Shown here piece after piece: positions 36,111 to 54,575 of a stretch of DNA of 64,000 nt (position 1 is its first letter; each line of letters starts with the position of its first letter). Position numbers and translations under genes: made by a program. The notes beneath the pieces are model-generated. The model searched no databases and had not been told where the DNA came from. It saw only the letters and a program-made list of their open reading frames with translations. The stretch is from the NCBI GenBank assembly GCA_026745465.1, contig JACYXH010000447.1:1-64000 (forward strand), given 5' to 3'. Origin of the DNA: Lota lota (taxonomy: Eukaryota > Chordata > Actinopteri > Gadiformes > Lotidae).

Positions 36111-36620
36111 TAAGGTAAGGCAATTTTATTTATATAGCACCATTCAAACACAAGGCCCATTCATAGTGTTTTACAAGAGAATAAATCACATGTATAAACA
36201 TAAAAAGGACAATCATTAAAAGATATTGAAAAAGAAGAAATGTAAAATAAAAGTATGAAATGGTGAGATTATAAATGTAGCGTGGACATACATTTTTAAT
36301 TAAAAACTGTGGTAAACAGAAATGTTTCGAGCCCTGATTTAAAAGTGTTGAGGCAGACCTCACTGTTCTGGAAGATTTTTGCAGATCTGTGGTGGATAAA
36401 AACTAAAAGCTGCTTCACCATGCTTGGTTCAAACCCTGGGAACACTGATCAGGCCAGTCCCTGATGACCTGAGAGCTCTAGTGGGCTCATAAAACAAAAG
36501 CAGATGTATTTTGGTCATAAGCCATTTAGTGGAATTTAGTTCACTGAGTTTGGGGTTTAATTTCTGGTAACGCTTTTGATTACAGCTTGCAACATACTGC
36601 GTAATTACTCCCAAGTGTGG
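36111..36620. repeat. Teleost dispersed retroposon-like repeat
   Basis: Begins AAGGTAAGGCAATTTTATTT and ATATAGCAC, a very common fish repeat head, followed by a body resembling repeat sequence seen around fish LINEs (CTGTTCTGGAAGATTTTTGC..., CCAGTCCCTGATGACCTGAG). No coding frame. Class not determined. Confidence 0.5.
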
Positions 36621-37796
36621 TTCCAAAGTCTTGGCTGTCAGATCGTGTTTGAATATATATTGTGCCTACCCTGTAACTAAATGTAACAAGGAGGAACAAA
36701 CACTGCTTTAAATTACAGCCCTCATACCCTGTACTTACCATGTAACTAAATGTAACAAGGGGGGAACTACCACCGCATATATATCTAACTTACTCTGTAG
36801 GCCTATATGGTAGAAAGAAAATCTCGATGTGTAAATCCATCATAACGGATTCGTAAACCGTGCCCTCAGATTCATAATCTGTGCCCTATTCATGAAATAT
36901 AAGCACTATCTGATTGTATTTAATGGTGATAAACTCACCATTTTTGAACCTCTACGGACTGCTTTTTTTCCTTTTGAACATATGACCCCAGAGGGGCTGC
37001 GTACATAGGACCATACCCATCATGGGACTTAAATTCAGAAAATGTAAATGAGAAAATACTAATTCTACACATTCTGAACAACTACTTTTCACATTCAGGT
37101 CCATGCTGTAAATGTGTGTCCCTCACTCCCTCCCTCCCTCCATCCCTCCCTCATGCCCACCTAAAGTTATTCATGTTGTCATCCTGTTTGTAAGCAAGGC
37201 AATGCAACACATGACATTTGGCATGAGTAGATTTGCTGTTAATCTTTATTCCATTTTCTTTTCCTTTACACAGTTGATCCATGTAGCATTGTTATTACAG
37301 TGTCCCGATGGACCTATGTTATACTGTACATTTGATTAATACAACTTTGACATTGATCGGTGGTTTTGTAAGACAAAAGTCAAACTCAAAAAGTACAAGG
37401 TCTGAGACATATACTATACAAGATAAGATATTGGACTTCCTGAAACACTGAGTCTTTGAACCTTGATTTAATTGATCCTTAACATGCAATCAAGAAATGC
37501 AATGGCTTTTCTCGTTTTGTTACTCTAAAGGAATTACAGCAGCTTCGGCCCCCATCTGGTCATGGCAGCACACTTCAACAGATATCCGCAGATATAAAAG
37601 TGACAATGTTCAACTGATATACCGGCAGACTGACTGACAAAAGCTAAATTCTGAAATCTACTAGGTACCATTCGACCCACAATCCCAACCATGGTCTCGA
37701 ATCATTTTAAAATGGTATCCAGTCTAACAAGCATAAACTATGTGACATTCTGTCTATTTCTGTCTTTGTGATGTATGATATGAGAACACATTTTCT
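36621..37796. other. 3' flank of fam241a
   Basis: Holds two partial direct repeats of about 40 bp near 36665 and 36727 (CTGTAACTAAATGTAACAAGG and CATGTAACTAAATGTAACAAGG) and a short CTCCC-rich patch at 37120-37150. No gene is seen. Part of it should be the fam241a 3' UTR. Confidence 0.4.
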
Positions 37797-42614
<4,818 letters not shown>

Positions 42615-43094
42615 GATTTGTCAGGAGAGATCCAGTAGTCGGAAAGTGGCAACAAATAAATTAACCATACACTGTGTATGCATAACACGATATCAAAACA
42701 AGCGATTGACTAGCCAACTTCTTCCGTATCACGTGGGGTATCACGTGTGGAGTAGCGTCACTAGAAACTGGAGAATTAAACTTGACAGTCATCGTCTAGG
42801 GTCATATATACTTCCATGGAAGAATATAATTAACATATCTCTTAAATAGCATATTCAAATGCTGCATATTCAACACATGTTAGGCTCTAATGTAAACCTA
42901 CAATAATGTTGATGTTTTGGACTCTCCCAGTAAAACACAGGATTAATGTCTTTTTTGTAACCTGGTTAATCCCTGCTAATCTTTTCTGGAGTTTCACTAT
43001 GTGCTGTCGAGGGAGAGCCTAAAGTAGCAAGACCTAGATTGGGACTATAACGCTATGAAGAGCTTCCGTTTAGTTGGAGCTCTACTGTTGAAGG
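42615..43094. promoter_or_regulatory. Shared divergent promoter region, fam241a / LRIT
   Basis: 480 bp between two start codons facing away from each other. On the fam241a side are two CACGTG E-boxes (42730-42735 and 42742-42747, 12 bp apart), a CTTCCG ETS-like site (42721) and GCGTCA (42755). On the LRIT side are K50-homeodomain (CRX/OTX-type) sites GGATTA (42940-42945), TAATCC (42967-42972) and TAATCT (42977-42982). The motifs are seen directly; their use is inferred. Confidence 0.5.
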
Positions 43095-45598
43095 ATGTAT
43101 CTTCTTTTATTTGTTTTGCAAAGTTATTTCCTGATGGTTTGTTCTTGTCCCTCCAAGTGCTCCTGCTCTAATGGAATTAAAGGCAAGATGGAGCTCAGGT
43201 TGTGTAAGGCTTGTGTTGATGTTTATGTTAGTGCTTGCATTAAATATTCTTGGTATTAGAATAATTCTGCAGCAGCATTTAATACATGTTCGGGCAATAG
43301 TATTTTTATAGTACAGTTTAATTTTCATGAAGTCCATCCATGCACTTTGCTGCACAAGCTGAATTATTTTTAGAAAATATTCCCCTTCCTGCATGCAAAA
43401 TTGTTTATATAATACCTTAAACATCTGAAAAGTATGGTTAAGGTAGTGGTCACTAGAACCTGATGATTTGCATTTAGCATAAATGTCTGTAATGCATTTT
43501 GTATATGTGTATAGAACCTTATATTTTTTTCAAACATGCTAGATGGGTGCAATGCAGAGGCCCTGGAATGCTGTATATCCCCGCCAATGCCCCATCTGAT
43601 ACAATCAGGCTGCGGCTGGAAAACACCTTGATATCCAGAGTGCCCCGGGCGGCCTTCTACAACCTTTCGGAGCTGCGTTTCTTGTGGCTGACTTATAACT
43701 CCATCACATCCATCCACCCCAGCAGCTTCCTCAACCTGAAGTCCCTGCACGAACTGCGCCTGGATGGGAACCTCCTGTCTGCCTTCCCCTGGGAGGGCCT
43801 GAGAGACATGCCCCGCCTCTGCACTCTAGGCCTGCACAATAACCGCCTGTCCAGTCTCCCTGCCCACGCTGCTGTCTTCCTGCCCAACATCACTTACCTG
43901 GATCTCTCCAGCAATAGGTATGTCTGTATGCAAAAAGAAAATGTTCATCAAGGTATTACTAGGGGTTATGTGACAAATAAAACCGTATAATTTTAAAAGA
44001 GAGGCAAAATCATATGCAAGGTTGTACTTCCTATTTCTTATATTATCTGGTTCTAACATCGATATTTTATCCTCCTCTTTCCTCCTATTGTTTTTCCTAT
44101 TTTGCGTTCTTTATTTTTAGATTAACTATGTTGCCTGCTGAGCTGCTAAACCTTTGGTTCCCACTAACTGGTCAAAAGGGTGGGCTTATGAAAAGAAAGA
44201 TTCTAGGTACAATATGTGTTTGAATATCCTACTTTTCACCATCCCTAGATTATTTAGGCTCCTAACCTCACATATGTTCATGCTTCCCAGGTCTCCATGA
44301 CAATCATTGGTTGTGTAACTGCGAGATTTCCATGGTCAAGTCTTTTTCCATGTCTCTGGGAAGCCTTGTGGTTCTGATTGACCAGATGTTGACTTGCAGC
44401 AGGTCTATTGACGGGCCAACTGTGGAGGTACCACGCAAGGAAACATCCAACTGTATAAGGCTCTCAGTCAAGCCAGCAGCAACAACAGTCATTTCTTCTC
44501 TAGGCAGTAATGTAATCCTTCGCTGTGACGCCACTGGCTACCCGACACCAACTCTGACTTGGATCAAAACATCAGCCTACTCAGGTAAGAAATCAATGGT
44601 AGCTATGTAGAGATAATGTAACAAATCAACCAACAAAACATGTGGCATATGTGACTCATGTGTTTGCTGCAGGATGTTGTCAACCAGACACCCCTGAAAA
44701 CATTGAACAATTACCAAAGAATCTAAAGAGCTGTAAGTATGTTTTACTGTGTAAGGTGTGTGTGTGGTGGTTAATTATACATGAGCAGTTCAGTCAATTA
44801 TTTGACTTTTTTTATCCAAGACAATTTCAAGTGATTTGTTTGGATACATTTTATTTAAGAGCAGGTAGGAGTTAGTTAGGAATCTTGCTCTAGGATGCCT
44901 ACAGGTAGACATACCTTTCCCAATTTGTCTCAATGTATCTTGTAGTACATTTCACTAACCAGGAAGTTGACAGGCTAGGTGAGTTGGGAGATTTGTATTC
45001 AGAAAAATAAACATTTCACTCAAGTGATAAAGATAGAGATTTGACTGTTATGGTGAGATTGCTCTAAGGGAGATTGACCACTATAGTAAGTGTACAGTAG
45101 GACACGCACATCCACATTTTAAGTGTTTTAAGTGTTTAAGTGTACGAGTGTAGAAGTGCAAGTTAAAGTTGAAGAAAACTCCCGCACTGAGCTGCTTACA
45201 TTGCAGCATCTTTATTGTTAGTTACATTTAGGTCCAAGATCTTAAATCATCCATAAAATAGTGTTATAAAGTTTGTGTTTGTTGTTGTTGTTGTTTTGCT
45301 GTGTTCCAAGTGTTTCACGTCAGGGTGGTCCTTTCCAATTTTGACCTGAATGTTTTGACCAGTTATGCAGGCATCTCCTGGAGTGGGACTACGTTGGTCC
45401 ATCATTAGTCTGAGCGGACTGTCACACAAGGATGCTGGAGAATACCGCTGCCAAGCACGCAACATGGCGGGAATAGCTGAAGCAAACATCCAGCTTAAGG
45501 TGGTCGGGGTGATAGGAGATGCCCATCCTCCTAAAATTAAGTTGGTAAAAACTCGGCTGAAAACGTCAGTTAAATTGTATCATCCAGATACAGTTTAA
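43095..45598 (+). CDS. lrit3: LRIT-family LRR and Ig protein (LRIT3-like), probably truncated
   Basis: Secreted or membrane adhesion-type protein of the LRIT family; LRIT3 organises the photoreceptor to ON-bipolar synapse. Exons: 43095-43198, 43543-43917, 44121-44206, 44291-44584, 44673-44732, 45363-45598. All junctions are GT-AG and in phase; total 385 codons with stop. Exon 1, only 104 nt, gives a signal peptide (MYLLLFVLQSYFLMVCS) and the LRRNT CPSKCSC. Exon 2 holds about four LRRs (LRFLWLTYNSI, LHELRLDGNLL, LCTLGLHNNRL, ITYLDLSSN). Exon 4 has the LRRCT (HDNHWLCNCE) and the start of an Ig domain (LGSNVILRCDA). Exon 6 has its end (DAGEYRCQARNMAG). After LKVVG only 30 residues follow before a stop, so FN3 and transmembrane parts (full LRITs are about 620-680 residues) are not seen. 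The paralogue identity (LRIT3) rests on synteny. Confidence 0.8.
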
Positions 45599-46850
45599 CC
45601 TTTAAGAAAGGTCACACTGCACACTTGCATTACCAAGGAAAGCACCATCACTAACTAGGAGCTTGTAAATATAGAAAATACTGCTTTAAATAGAGCTGTC
45701 AGAAAAACTCTCTACACTTCTTAAGACCTCAGGAAGTCCTTTATTCAAAATAAACAACTGATGTCAAAGCAATTTAACCAATATAAAAAAAAACTTTAAA
45801 CTAAAGTATGTTTCGGAATACTTATGGAAGTATGCATTATATTTTGTGTATATACTATATTAATTTGGAAGTAAAAGAGCATGTTGAAGTATATTGTTTT
45901 GAATGACTAATAATAATAATGATATAGAAGTATATTCTATGTATTTATCTATATATACTAATATTTAAATATGTTTAATCAGTTGGGGATTCAGTCAGTT
46001 AGCATATGGCTTAACTGCATACAAATTATTGTTAAATGTAATTTAATGTCAGTCCTGAATACACAATAAGATGGAACTATTGCTTTAGAATGTTGAAAAT
46101 AACACTTTAGTCTGTAATGTTTGTGTTGCTACACATCAAGACCTTAGTCACTTCTCCTTCCCTTCCTTCATAAATCATGAATTAATTAATAATGAATTAA
46201 TTCATTAATTCAAATGTAAAATAAATACATAATTGCTTATAATTAAAACGTGAAATATATACTTGAATAAATACGTGATGTGATGTGGAAGATACTAGAA
46301 ACCATCTCAATGACTTAAAAGAGACAGGGGACTAGCCTAGGAATCTGCAAGCTTATGTTTGATTTGCTCCGACAGAGGGTCTGTCCCCCCTCACGTTCAA
46401 ATGGATTTCCAGCCAGCCAGGTCCGGGTCAGGCCAATCGCAACCGTTTATCCAATAGGGGGCGGGTTTAATACAATGACTAGATGACCAAGATGTAGAAC
46501 GATCAGTTTTATCCGCTTTTGTGGCAGTACAACCTGGACGGTATATTTTCTCTAAAAGCAGGTCCAACAATTTCACTCAAAGCATTTGTTGATAAGAAAG
46601 ACATAACTGCCATACTTCTGACAGAGTTTGGTAAAAGTTTAATTGACCAACACAGCGCTCAGTGCTACGTCACACATTCTGTTGCTCTGATTGATTGTAG
46701 GTCTATCCAATTGTGTCCAGAGGCATTTTGGTCTGCGCCTGTTGATCACGCCCCTTGGAAATCGAAAATTAACTGAGAGGTTCCGGACTAATACACATTT
46801 GCGAATTTGTTAGGTCAGGAAACCAGGTGTCATCTCTAAGTGTAGAAGTC
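45599..46850. other. AT-rich 3' flank of the LRIT gene
   Basis: No FN3-like or membrane segment that would complete LRIT was found. An open frame of 85 codons at 46519-46776 has no family match. The block around 46370-46460 is GC-richer and could be repeat-derived. Confidence 0.4.
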
Positions 46851-46860
46851 CATATGTCTC

Positions 46861-47606
46861 GTGTTCAACATACTAAAATTCTCACATGTGACCCCCCCTT
46901 TCCGTGACCTCCACTGGCTCCCTGTAGTAGCTCGCATCAAATTCAAGACAATGGTACTGGCCTACAAGGCGGTCAACGGAACTGCTCCTGCCTACCTCCA
47001 AGCGTTAGTCAGACCGCACACCCCAGCTCGAGCACTCCGCTCAACTACCTCAGCTGGACACCTGGTACCGCCATCGCTAAGAGCAAGCAAAGATCGCACA
47101 ACAAAGTCACAACTCTTCTCTGTTTTGGCACCCCAATGGTGGAATGAACTCCCTGCCGATGTCAGCACTGCAGAGTCGCTCACCAGCTTCTGCAAGAGAC
47201 TCAAGACTCACTTGTTCAGAGTTCACCTGGACTCTGCATAACCTCCCTCCTTACCCCCCTCCTCCCTTACGCTCCTCCCTTACGCTCCTAAAAAAAAAAA
47301 AAAATGCACTTATTGTATGTTTGTACGCCCTGGCACTTAATGTACCCATTTATTGTATGTTTGTACATCCTGGCACTTAAAAATAGTACTTAGCATTGAG
47401 TAGCATCTTATCCTAGCTATCTTTGTTGTATACTGGGAATGGGTTAAACTAGCAATTGTAAGTGCTTCGCACTGGTTCTATGAACATCCTTACTGTACCG
47501 ACAGCCATATATTGTTTCTCTTTCTTCTGACAAATGTACTTATTGTAAGTCGCTTTGGATAAAAGTGTCTGCTAAATGCCCTAAATGTAAATGTAAATGT
47601 CTCACC
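46861..47606 (+). mobile_element. L2-type LINE: ORF2 C-terminal end plus 3' UTR tail
   Basis: An open frame of 126 codons reads PPFRDLHWLPVVARIKFKTM, AYKAVNGTAPAYLQALV, LRSTTSAGHLVPP, VLAPQWWNELP and LKTHLF, the C-terminus of L2 ORF2. It is followed by a poly-A patch (47290-47304), the GTCGCTTTGGATAAAAG tail and a short (AAATGT)n end. It is a 5'-truncated copy, not a host gene. Confidence 0.8.
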
Positions 47607-47639
47607 AATAATGATGGTGCTGAAAAATAATTGGACTAT

Positions 47640-48915
47640 TCCCATATGTGTGGATTACAGGTCATTGAATCTGTGAACAATTCCTTATCGGTCCTTAACC
47701 TGCTGGAACAGGAGGTTAACCTGTTGGTGTATCTTGATGACATCATAGTCTTCGGGAAAACACTTGAAGAGCTTCAAAAACAACTTCTAAAAGTGCTTGA
47801 CAGGCTGAAGGGAGAAGGTATAAAGTTAACACTGGATAAATGTCAGTTCGGTCGTACCACTGCACTGTTACATACTTGGGGCCTGTTGTATCAAGAGACG
47901 GCGTTGCTACCGACTCTGTTACGACATGGCCACGCCTGAGAACATTAATGGTCTGTGCTCTTTCCGCATTGTTTTTGTGGTAATTACAGGTAATTACAGA
48001 CATTCATACATTTCACATTCCAATCAGTAAATATAACTCCAGAGTTTGTTATCCACTGAATCAGCTATGCGGAGGTTGCCTCACTTGCTAGGACAACAAA
48101 GCAAAGATAGGAAAAGGCAAAACAAATGAAAAAGAGGATAAAGACACCTTGATGTTTTATCATGTCATTTGCCATTTGGATGTGAAAATGCTTTTGAGAC
48201 TCTAAAGCCAATTCTAACAGAAACTCCTCCCTTGGCATTTGCTGTCCCAAACTTGCCTTATGCCTTGCGTGTTGATGCTAGCTGAGAAGGGTTGGATGGT
48301 GTTCTGTACCAAGATGTGGATTCCAGAAACTACTAATAACTGGAAATACAATAAAAATCTAAACTGATTAAAAAAATCTAAACTGAAATAACACCGCTAA
48401 GAACGATATCAGATGTGCTGATGAGAGCAGATGTGTGGTTGTTGCTAAATTACTGGGGAAAGCTAAAGATCAGAGCTGGAGTCCTACACAAAGTCTCACA
48501 AACCCAAAATAAGCCAATTTGTCAGCAGATGTTGCTTGCTCAACAGTATGGGAGACTGCTCCAGTCTTCTGCTCTTCTGATCATTTAGGGTTTGACATAA
48601 CGTATGGTTTAGTGCGAGAAAGATTTTACTGGCCATGAGAAATATTGCCAAACCTGTGCTCGGTGTGTGAAACTATAAACAGTACTCCAGACTGCAGCTG
48701 TGTTGTCTCATATCTCAAGTGATGGGCCAAGGGATCTTGTTTGCATGGATTTCCTGTATGTGGAGCCTGATTCTAAGAACCTTGGCAATGTACTTCTCGT
48801 GCACGTCACCACGGACAGAGAGAGAAACGTTCACGGTTTCACAGACTTCGGGACAGCAGCTGGAAGCGTGATTCTCCGGGTGATCTCAGTCTTGGTCTAC
48901 ATCTTTCACTCTTGA
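47640..48915 (+). pseudogene. Decayed Gypsy pol fragment
   Basis: RT: LVYLDDIIVFGKTLEELQ then LTLDKCQFG (47700-47850). RNase H: CENAFETLKPILTETPPLAF then ALRVDAS (48179-48285). Integrase: APL-HISSDGPRDLVCMDFLYVEPDS-type sequence (48700-48800). Frameshifts and stops lie between the parts. The RNase H part is repeated nearly unchanged at 51880-52018, inside an enpep intron. Confidence 0.75.
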
Positions 48916-49690
48916 GTTTTCCGTTTGGTTGGAAATCGTGAGTAGGAAACATTCCTTATTTTCTTGTCATGGACAATTGAAATGAGATCCAACAAAGCAC
49001 ACCTACAAGTGATAGGACTAACTTGTTACTGACTGAAGTCCTGGGTTCATGGTATTTTATTTGTGATATTTGTTCTTCATTTTGTATCAGTGGTTCATTT
49101 AATTGATGTATTAAGTATTAAGGAACTTACTTATCATTTCATTAAAATAAATGTAAAGCTCAGCATTCATTCATCAGCAAGTATTTGGTCTTTTGTTTAA
49201 TATTTGATGTGCTTTTCTGTGTTCAACCCTTGTTACACTTGAGGGAAAATGGATTGTAGTGCATGGAAGTTGAGGCTCTTTTAAAACAGGATAGCTACAT
49301 TTAAAGCTACCAGATACTTTTTTTTTAGCTCTCATCAAGGCGCCTCCCATGCAGATAGGGTTACGTTCCTTAATAGTTTATCAAGGAATATGGTGGAAGG
49401 GCTACATATCTATAATTTATTATGAACTCTTGATTACTTCTTAAATTTATTTTAATGAATAGGCCTATTATAGAGCTATATACCTATTATATGTTCCACT
49501 TCATAAGTTACCTATTTTTTGCAATGTTCTTGACACCACAATTATTACAGGAGCGGGAACCTTTTATGTTCAGATGGAGATTCTAGGTGACCTTATCTCT
49601 TGAAATCAAGGCTGACAATAAAGATAAAACAGGGCAATATCCAAAAACAGCCTTGTGCAAGTTGGCATTATTTGACATTTTGTGTCCCTG
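48916..49690. other. Unassigned stretch upstream of enpep
   Basis: AT-rich, no gene or element recognised. It may hold distal enpep control sequence. Confidence 0.35.
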
Positions 49691-49696
49691 TGAGTG

Positions 49697-49710
49697 TATG
49701 TGTATGTGTG

Positions 49711-49769
<59 letters not shown>
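49697..49769. repeat. GT microsatellite upstream of enpep
   Basis: About 36 GT units with one GC interruption, ending some 195 bp upstream of the enpep start codon. Confidence 0.96.
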
Positions 49770-49772
<3 letters not shown>

Positions 49773-49962
49773 GAGGGGCTGTACTCTGGATACATGAGAC
49801 GTCATTGATGCACTTTGCACTTTTTGCACAATAAACAAATTATATGCATTCCAAAAAAGTGCCTTTTTGAGTGCAGGTCGTATGGATCTGCCTTACCTAT
49901 GCACTTGGTAGAAGAACATTAAGTCCCTCTACAGTTTCCTTTGAACCCAGACTGAATTTGCC

Positions 49963-52900
49963 ATGGTGGAGAGCATGGACAATGATGAGCAGGCCAAGCG
50001 CCACTGTATTCGTGGGAAGCATGTAGCCTTCATCTGCCTAGCTGTCGTGGCTTCCGCCGTCGCTGTGGGTCTCGGGGTGGGTCTCAGCCGCCCGCAATGC
50101 TCTGTGGTCGACCCCACCACCGAACCTCCAGAGTCCACCACTGGGCCTTTACCACCGCCGGTCGAAAGAGGACCATGCAAGCCATCCAACGACTCGAGCG
50201 GAGGCTGGAGGAATTTCCGTCTCCCTGATTACGTGAAACCTGTGCACTACGAACTCCACCTGCAGCCTGACCTGAATACGGATGTCTACGAGGGAAGCGT
50301 TGCGATCCATCTGGAGGTCAGCCGGCCCACCCGCCACTTGTGGCTCCACATCCGGGAGACTTTTGTCAGAGCAGTCCCAAGGCTGCAGCTGGTGACCCTG
50401 GGAGTTCAGAAGGAAGTGGGGGTGAAGACATGCTTTGAATATAAGCCCCAGGAGTATGTTGTGGTGGAGGCCACAGAGGAGCTTACCGCGACTGGTCCAG
50501 GTGAGGTGTACATCCTTAGCCTGGACTTTCGTGGATGGCTCAATGGGTCGGTGGTTGGATTCTACAGGGTCATCTATACAGAAGATGGGATCGTCAAGTA
50601 AGTTCATTGATATACATTTGACAACTTAACACAACAGGCTAAAAGTCATTAAAGAAAGCATCAGATATGATTGTGAGAATGCTACCAAAATATATAAATA
50701 TGGTTATTTTACTTACCTGGTAATGAAGCAGGTACAACACATGCTGAACTGAAACCAATTCGACTAAAATGCTAATCATATGTTGCTGTGTGTATTGTGT
50801 GTCTGATCCGTAGTTTATTGCCTTAACAGTAAGACAGAGCAAAATAATTTTTTATTTTGTGTGTCAGAAAAATTGCAGCAACCGATCATGAGCCTACAGA
50901 TGCCCGCAAGTCATTTCCTTGCTTTGATGAACCCAACAAAAAGTCTACATATCAAATCTCAATTACACACGACAATGCTTCTGAAGCTCTCTCCAACATG
51001 CCAAAAAAGGTATGACTGTAAGGACCTTTATCCTCAAATCGTGTTATTAGTTTACTCACCTTAACCAGTATGTTTCAGTGACCAGTTGGCACTTAATGTC
51101 AACATTGAAATTATAATTTTATGTTTGACCTTAAGAAAAATCTGAAAATAAAAAATAAAATCAGGGGATCGCCATTGTGTGCTTTGGAGGCCAGGATGTT
51201 TAGATTTCTTTATGCCAACATTTTATACATTTCTTGTTTCTGTTTCAATAAACCATCTAGGACTATAGGGAGGCGCCTATAGTCCTGGATGACTTACCGT
51301 GTAATGCAGGAGTGGGCAATTACACGGTTGTCAAGAAATGAAAGCAGTATGTATTAATAAAAAACTTTTATCTGGTACCTGATAACCTCAATAGAGATAT
51401 GGTTGTGTAGCATTAAAAGACAGAATAGGTCTGAGTCACCAAGATATCCATCAGTCAGCTGGTCAGTCCTATGAAAGGAAGTCTCACAAACACTCAATTT
51501 TACGATAGGTGGAAACAGTTTTTGTTTTCCTGTTTAATTAAGCTCAGTGGATTGTGAAATTCCTAGTAACCCTTTGTGCTTGATATTACAGGGGACACCA
51601 GAAGCACTGCCCAACAACAAAACGAAAACCACATTTGCGAAGTCGGTACCAATGAGTACCTATCTAGTTTGTTTTGCTGTGCACCAATTTGGCTATGTGG
51701 AAAGACGTTCTGCAAAAGGTGTTCCAGTGAGTTTGTCTTTGTTTTTTCATACACCCTGCAATACTAGATGTGAAACAGATAAGAAATGTTTCAGAGAACA
51801 TATAATTATAGGTTTACACCATGTAGCCAGATATGTATGTATGTAGTCAGATGTACATGAGATCAAAAATGTTTTTACTTAATGTGAAAATGCTTTTGAG
51901 ATTCTACAGCCAATTCTAACAGAAGCTCCACCCTTGGCATTTTCTGTCCCAAACTTGCCTTATGCATTGCATGTTGATAATAGCTGAGAAGGGTTGGAAG
52001 GTGTTCTTTACCAAGATAGGGGTAAATATGGGTGTCATGTGTGTAGCAGTTGTAACTGAGGCCATGTTGACAGATGATTTGACCAAGAGGAACCATGTGT
52101 TTGGTTAAGAGGAGGGCTCCAAGAACAGAACCATGGGGCATGTCTTGTTTGACTGGGGCAGGGATGGTAGGACCCGGGTCAGAGAAATATGGCTGAAACC
52201 AGGAGAGAGCGGGAACCTGTGATTCCAAGGTAGGTAGGAGAGGTGGTCTAGGGGGATGGTGTGGAGACCAACTTAGTGATGTGGGCTGGGTCCAGGGGGA
52301 GAAAAATAATAAACTGAAGTGAGGCAGTGGAGCAGGTATGGGGGCAGAAAATAAAGTCTGAGGGGGGGAGGGGGCACCTGGGGCTGCTTTGGTCTGAAAG
52401 ATCTGCAGGAACCTGGAGAAAACCTCAGGAGCACCTGAGGGAGGCGTTAAAGGGGTGGAGTAGACGGTTGATGGTGGCAAACAATAATCTGGGGCTGGAT
52501 CATGATCCCCATGGCTGATGGGTCTATGGGTCTTTATTGTTCCTGTAGGTGATGATGCGGTGTTTCTTCATAATTATTTTTGTCCTTTTGTAATTAGTGA
52601 CAATAATCTGACTAGGCCTACGCACATGCAGGGACACGCATTAACACACCCACACACACGCACACATACACACATTTCTGTCCTATTAATTTTTTTCTTT
52701 TTTCACAGCTAAGAATTTATGCACAGCCGAGCCAACTTAGAACAGCAGAGTATGCAGCCAACACCACCAAAATAATTTTTGACTACTTTGAAGAATATTT
52801 CAACATGACATACTCCATAGAAAAACTAGGTAATTTCAAAATGTCTTATTACCATACCAGCTATTGGCATAAGTATGCACTCCTCCCTAATGTATAAATA

Positions 52901-54496
52901 ATTGTTTTTATTTACAATTAAATAATAGATGTGAAAAGAATATATTGAATAAAGAATGAGTAGAGTTAATGGATGGCATATTAAAAATAATTAATGCATT
53001 TCCTTGTATGCATTGCATTCCTTGTGTACCATAACACAATATAGACCCTTATGGTTAAAATCCAATCAAGTAAACCTCTATTGGTTTGGCAACTATACAC
53101 ACAGCACTACAATACTGCATTTAGATATCTGTGGTTGGACAATTCCAATGTATGCCAACCAATAGCGTTGGGTAAATATTTCCTATGATGAGGGAATCAA
53201 TCGTAATACTTTATTAATCCCAGACGGGAAATCCTGGAAAACCTACGAAGCCGACTCATGGTGATATTCTCAAGGCTGATAGTCACTGCTCAGTATTTGT
53301 CATGATAGTCATAAAAGGCATTAAACACCTAACCTCAACACCTGATAAGAAGTTACTAATTACTTTTTTGGTTGAAACTTTATTATCGGGATTTAGACAA
53401 GATAGCCATCCCTGACTTTGGGACTGGTGCCATGGAAAACTGGGGCCTCATCACCTACAGAGAGAACAACCTGCTGTACGATGAGAATGAGTCGTCCTCC
53501 TACAATAAGCAGCGGGTGGCCAGCGTCATCGCCCATGAGCTGGTCCATCAGGTGAGGCGTCCATGCAAATAACGTCAAGAAGAAGTACTTGAAGGCAAAG
53601 CATGTGACACTGATCTGGCAACCTCTAGCGGAAAGGGCAATTACAAGCACCACTGTTTAACTAGAGACGATGTTGACCCTGGCCTTTTATTGTTGGGTAG
53701 TTGTCACTTACATGCTCAGAAACAACGCCCTACTGCTTGCTGGTTTACAAGGCCCTAAGTCGTGTAGGGCCTCGTTAACAGGACAAATTTTATAATACGT
53801 TATATGATGTGGAATAAGTTTGCAGTATTTATTGATTAACTTAATTTAGATATTTGCACAAATAATTGACTCAAAGTCTTTGTTAGCTCTCTCATTTAGA
53901 TTTTTGCACCATTTGCATGTATTAGAAAAAACAGAGCAAAAGTACAGTATAAAGCCATCATCTGAAATTAGTATGGCCTATTTCGTTTTCTATTTTTGAA
54001 GTGTGGTGACCAGAAATGCTTCCTCTCAGTGTGTGTCTTTAATAAATATAAATAAGTTGGATTCATCCCCAAATGCTGAATTCTCGCTACAGCAATATTT
54101 TTTAACCAAAGAACTTGATTTGAATTACATTGAGCGGAAACAGCAAAAATCTATAATAATTTCCTTGTTTCAATTTCTTTATCGAATTACTAAGAAAATA
54201 TAGCTGCATATGACATACAAGGGAAACGTTGTTATGACTGAGGAAAATGCAAGAGCTCAAGGCTGATACTGTATAGTGTACTGTAAAGATCGGTTTCTGT
54301 GATAGTAAATATTGCACTATGGAAGATAAGACAATAGATTGTTTTGTCGCGTAACCAGCAAGCAGTCATGAGATATCTCATTAACCATTATCACTGACTG
54401 GAATGAAAGTAGACAGTGGAAGTAGATATACACTGATACAGTATACTGTCTTCAAATATATCTATCTGTTTGCCCATCTATCTACATCTATCTATC

Positions 54497-54575
<79 letters not shown>

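Noticed and set aside
46861..47241. 126-codon ORF as a host protein
   Set aside because: LHWLPV, AYKAVNGTAP and the following blocks identify the L2 ORF2 end, followed by its 3' tail.
51875..52480. 201-codon minus-strand ORF as an antisense gene in enpep
   Set aside because: The core is an L2 reverse transcriptase fragment with a changed active site; the Pro-rich part has no support.
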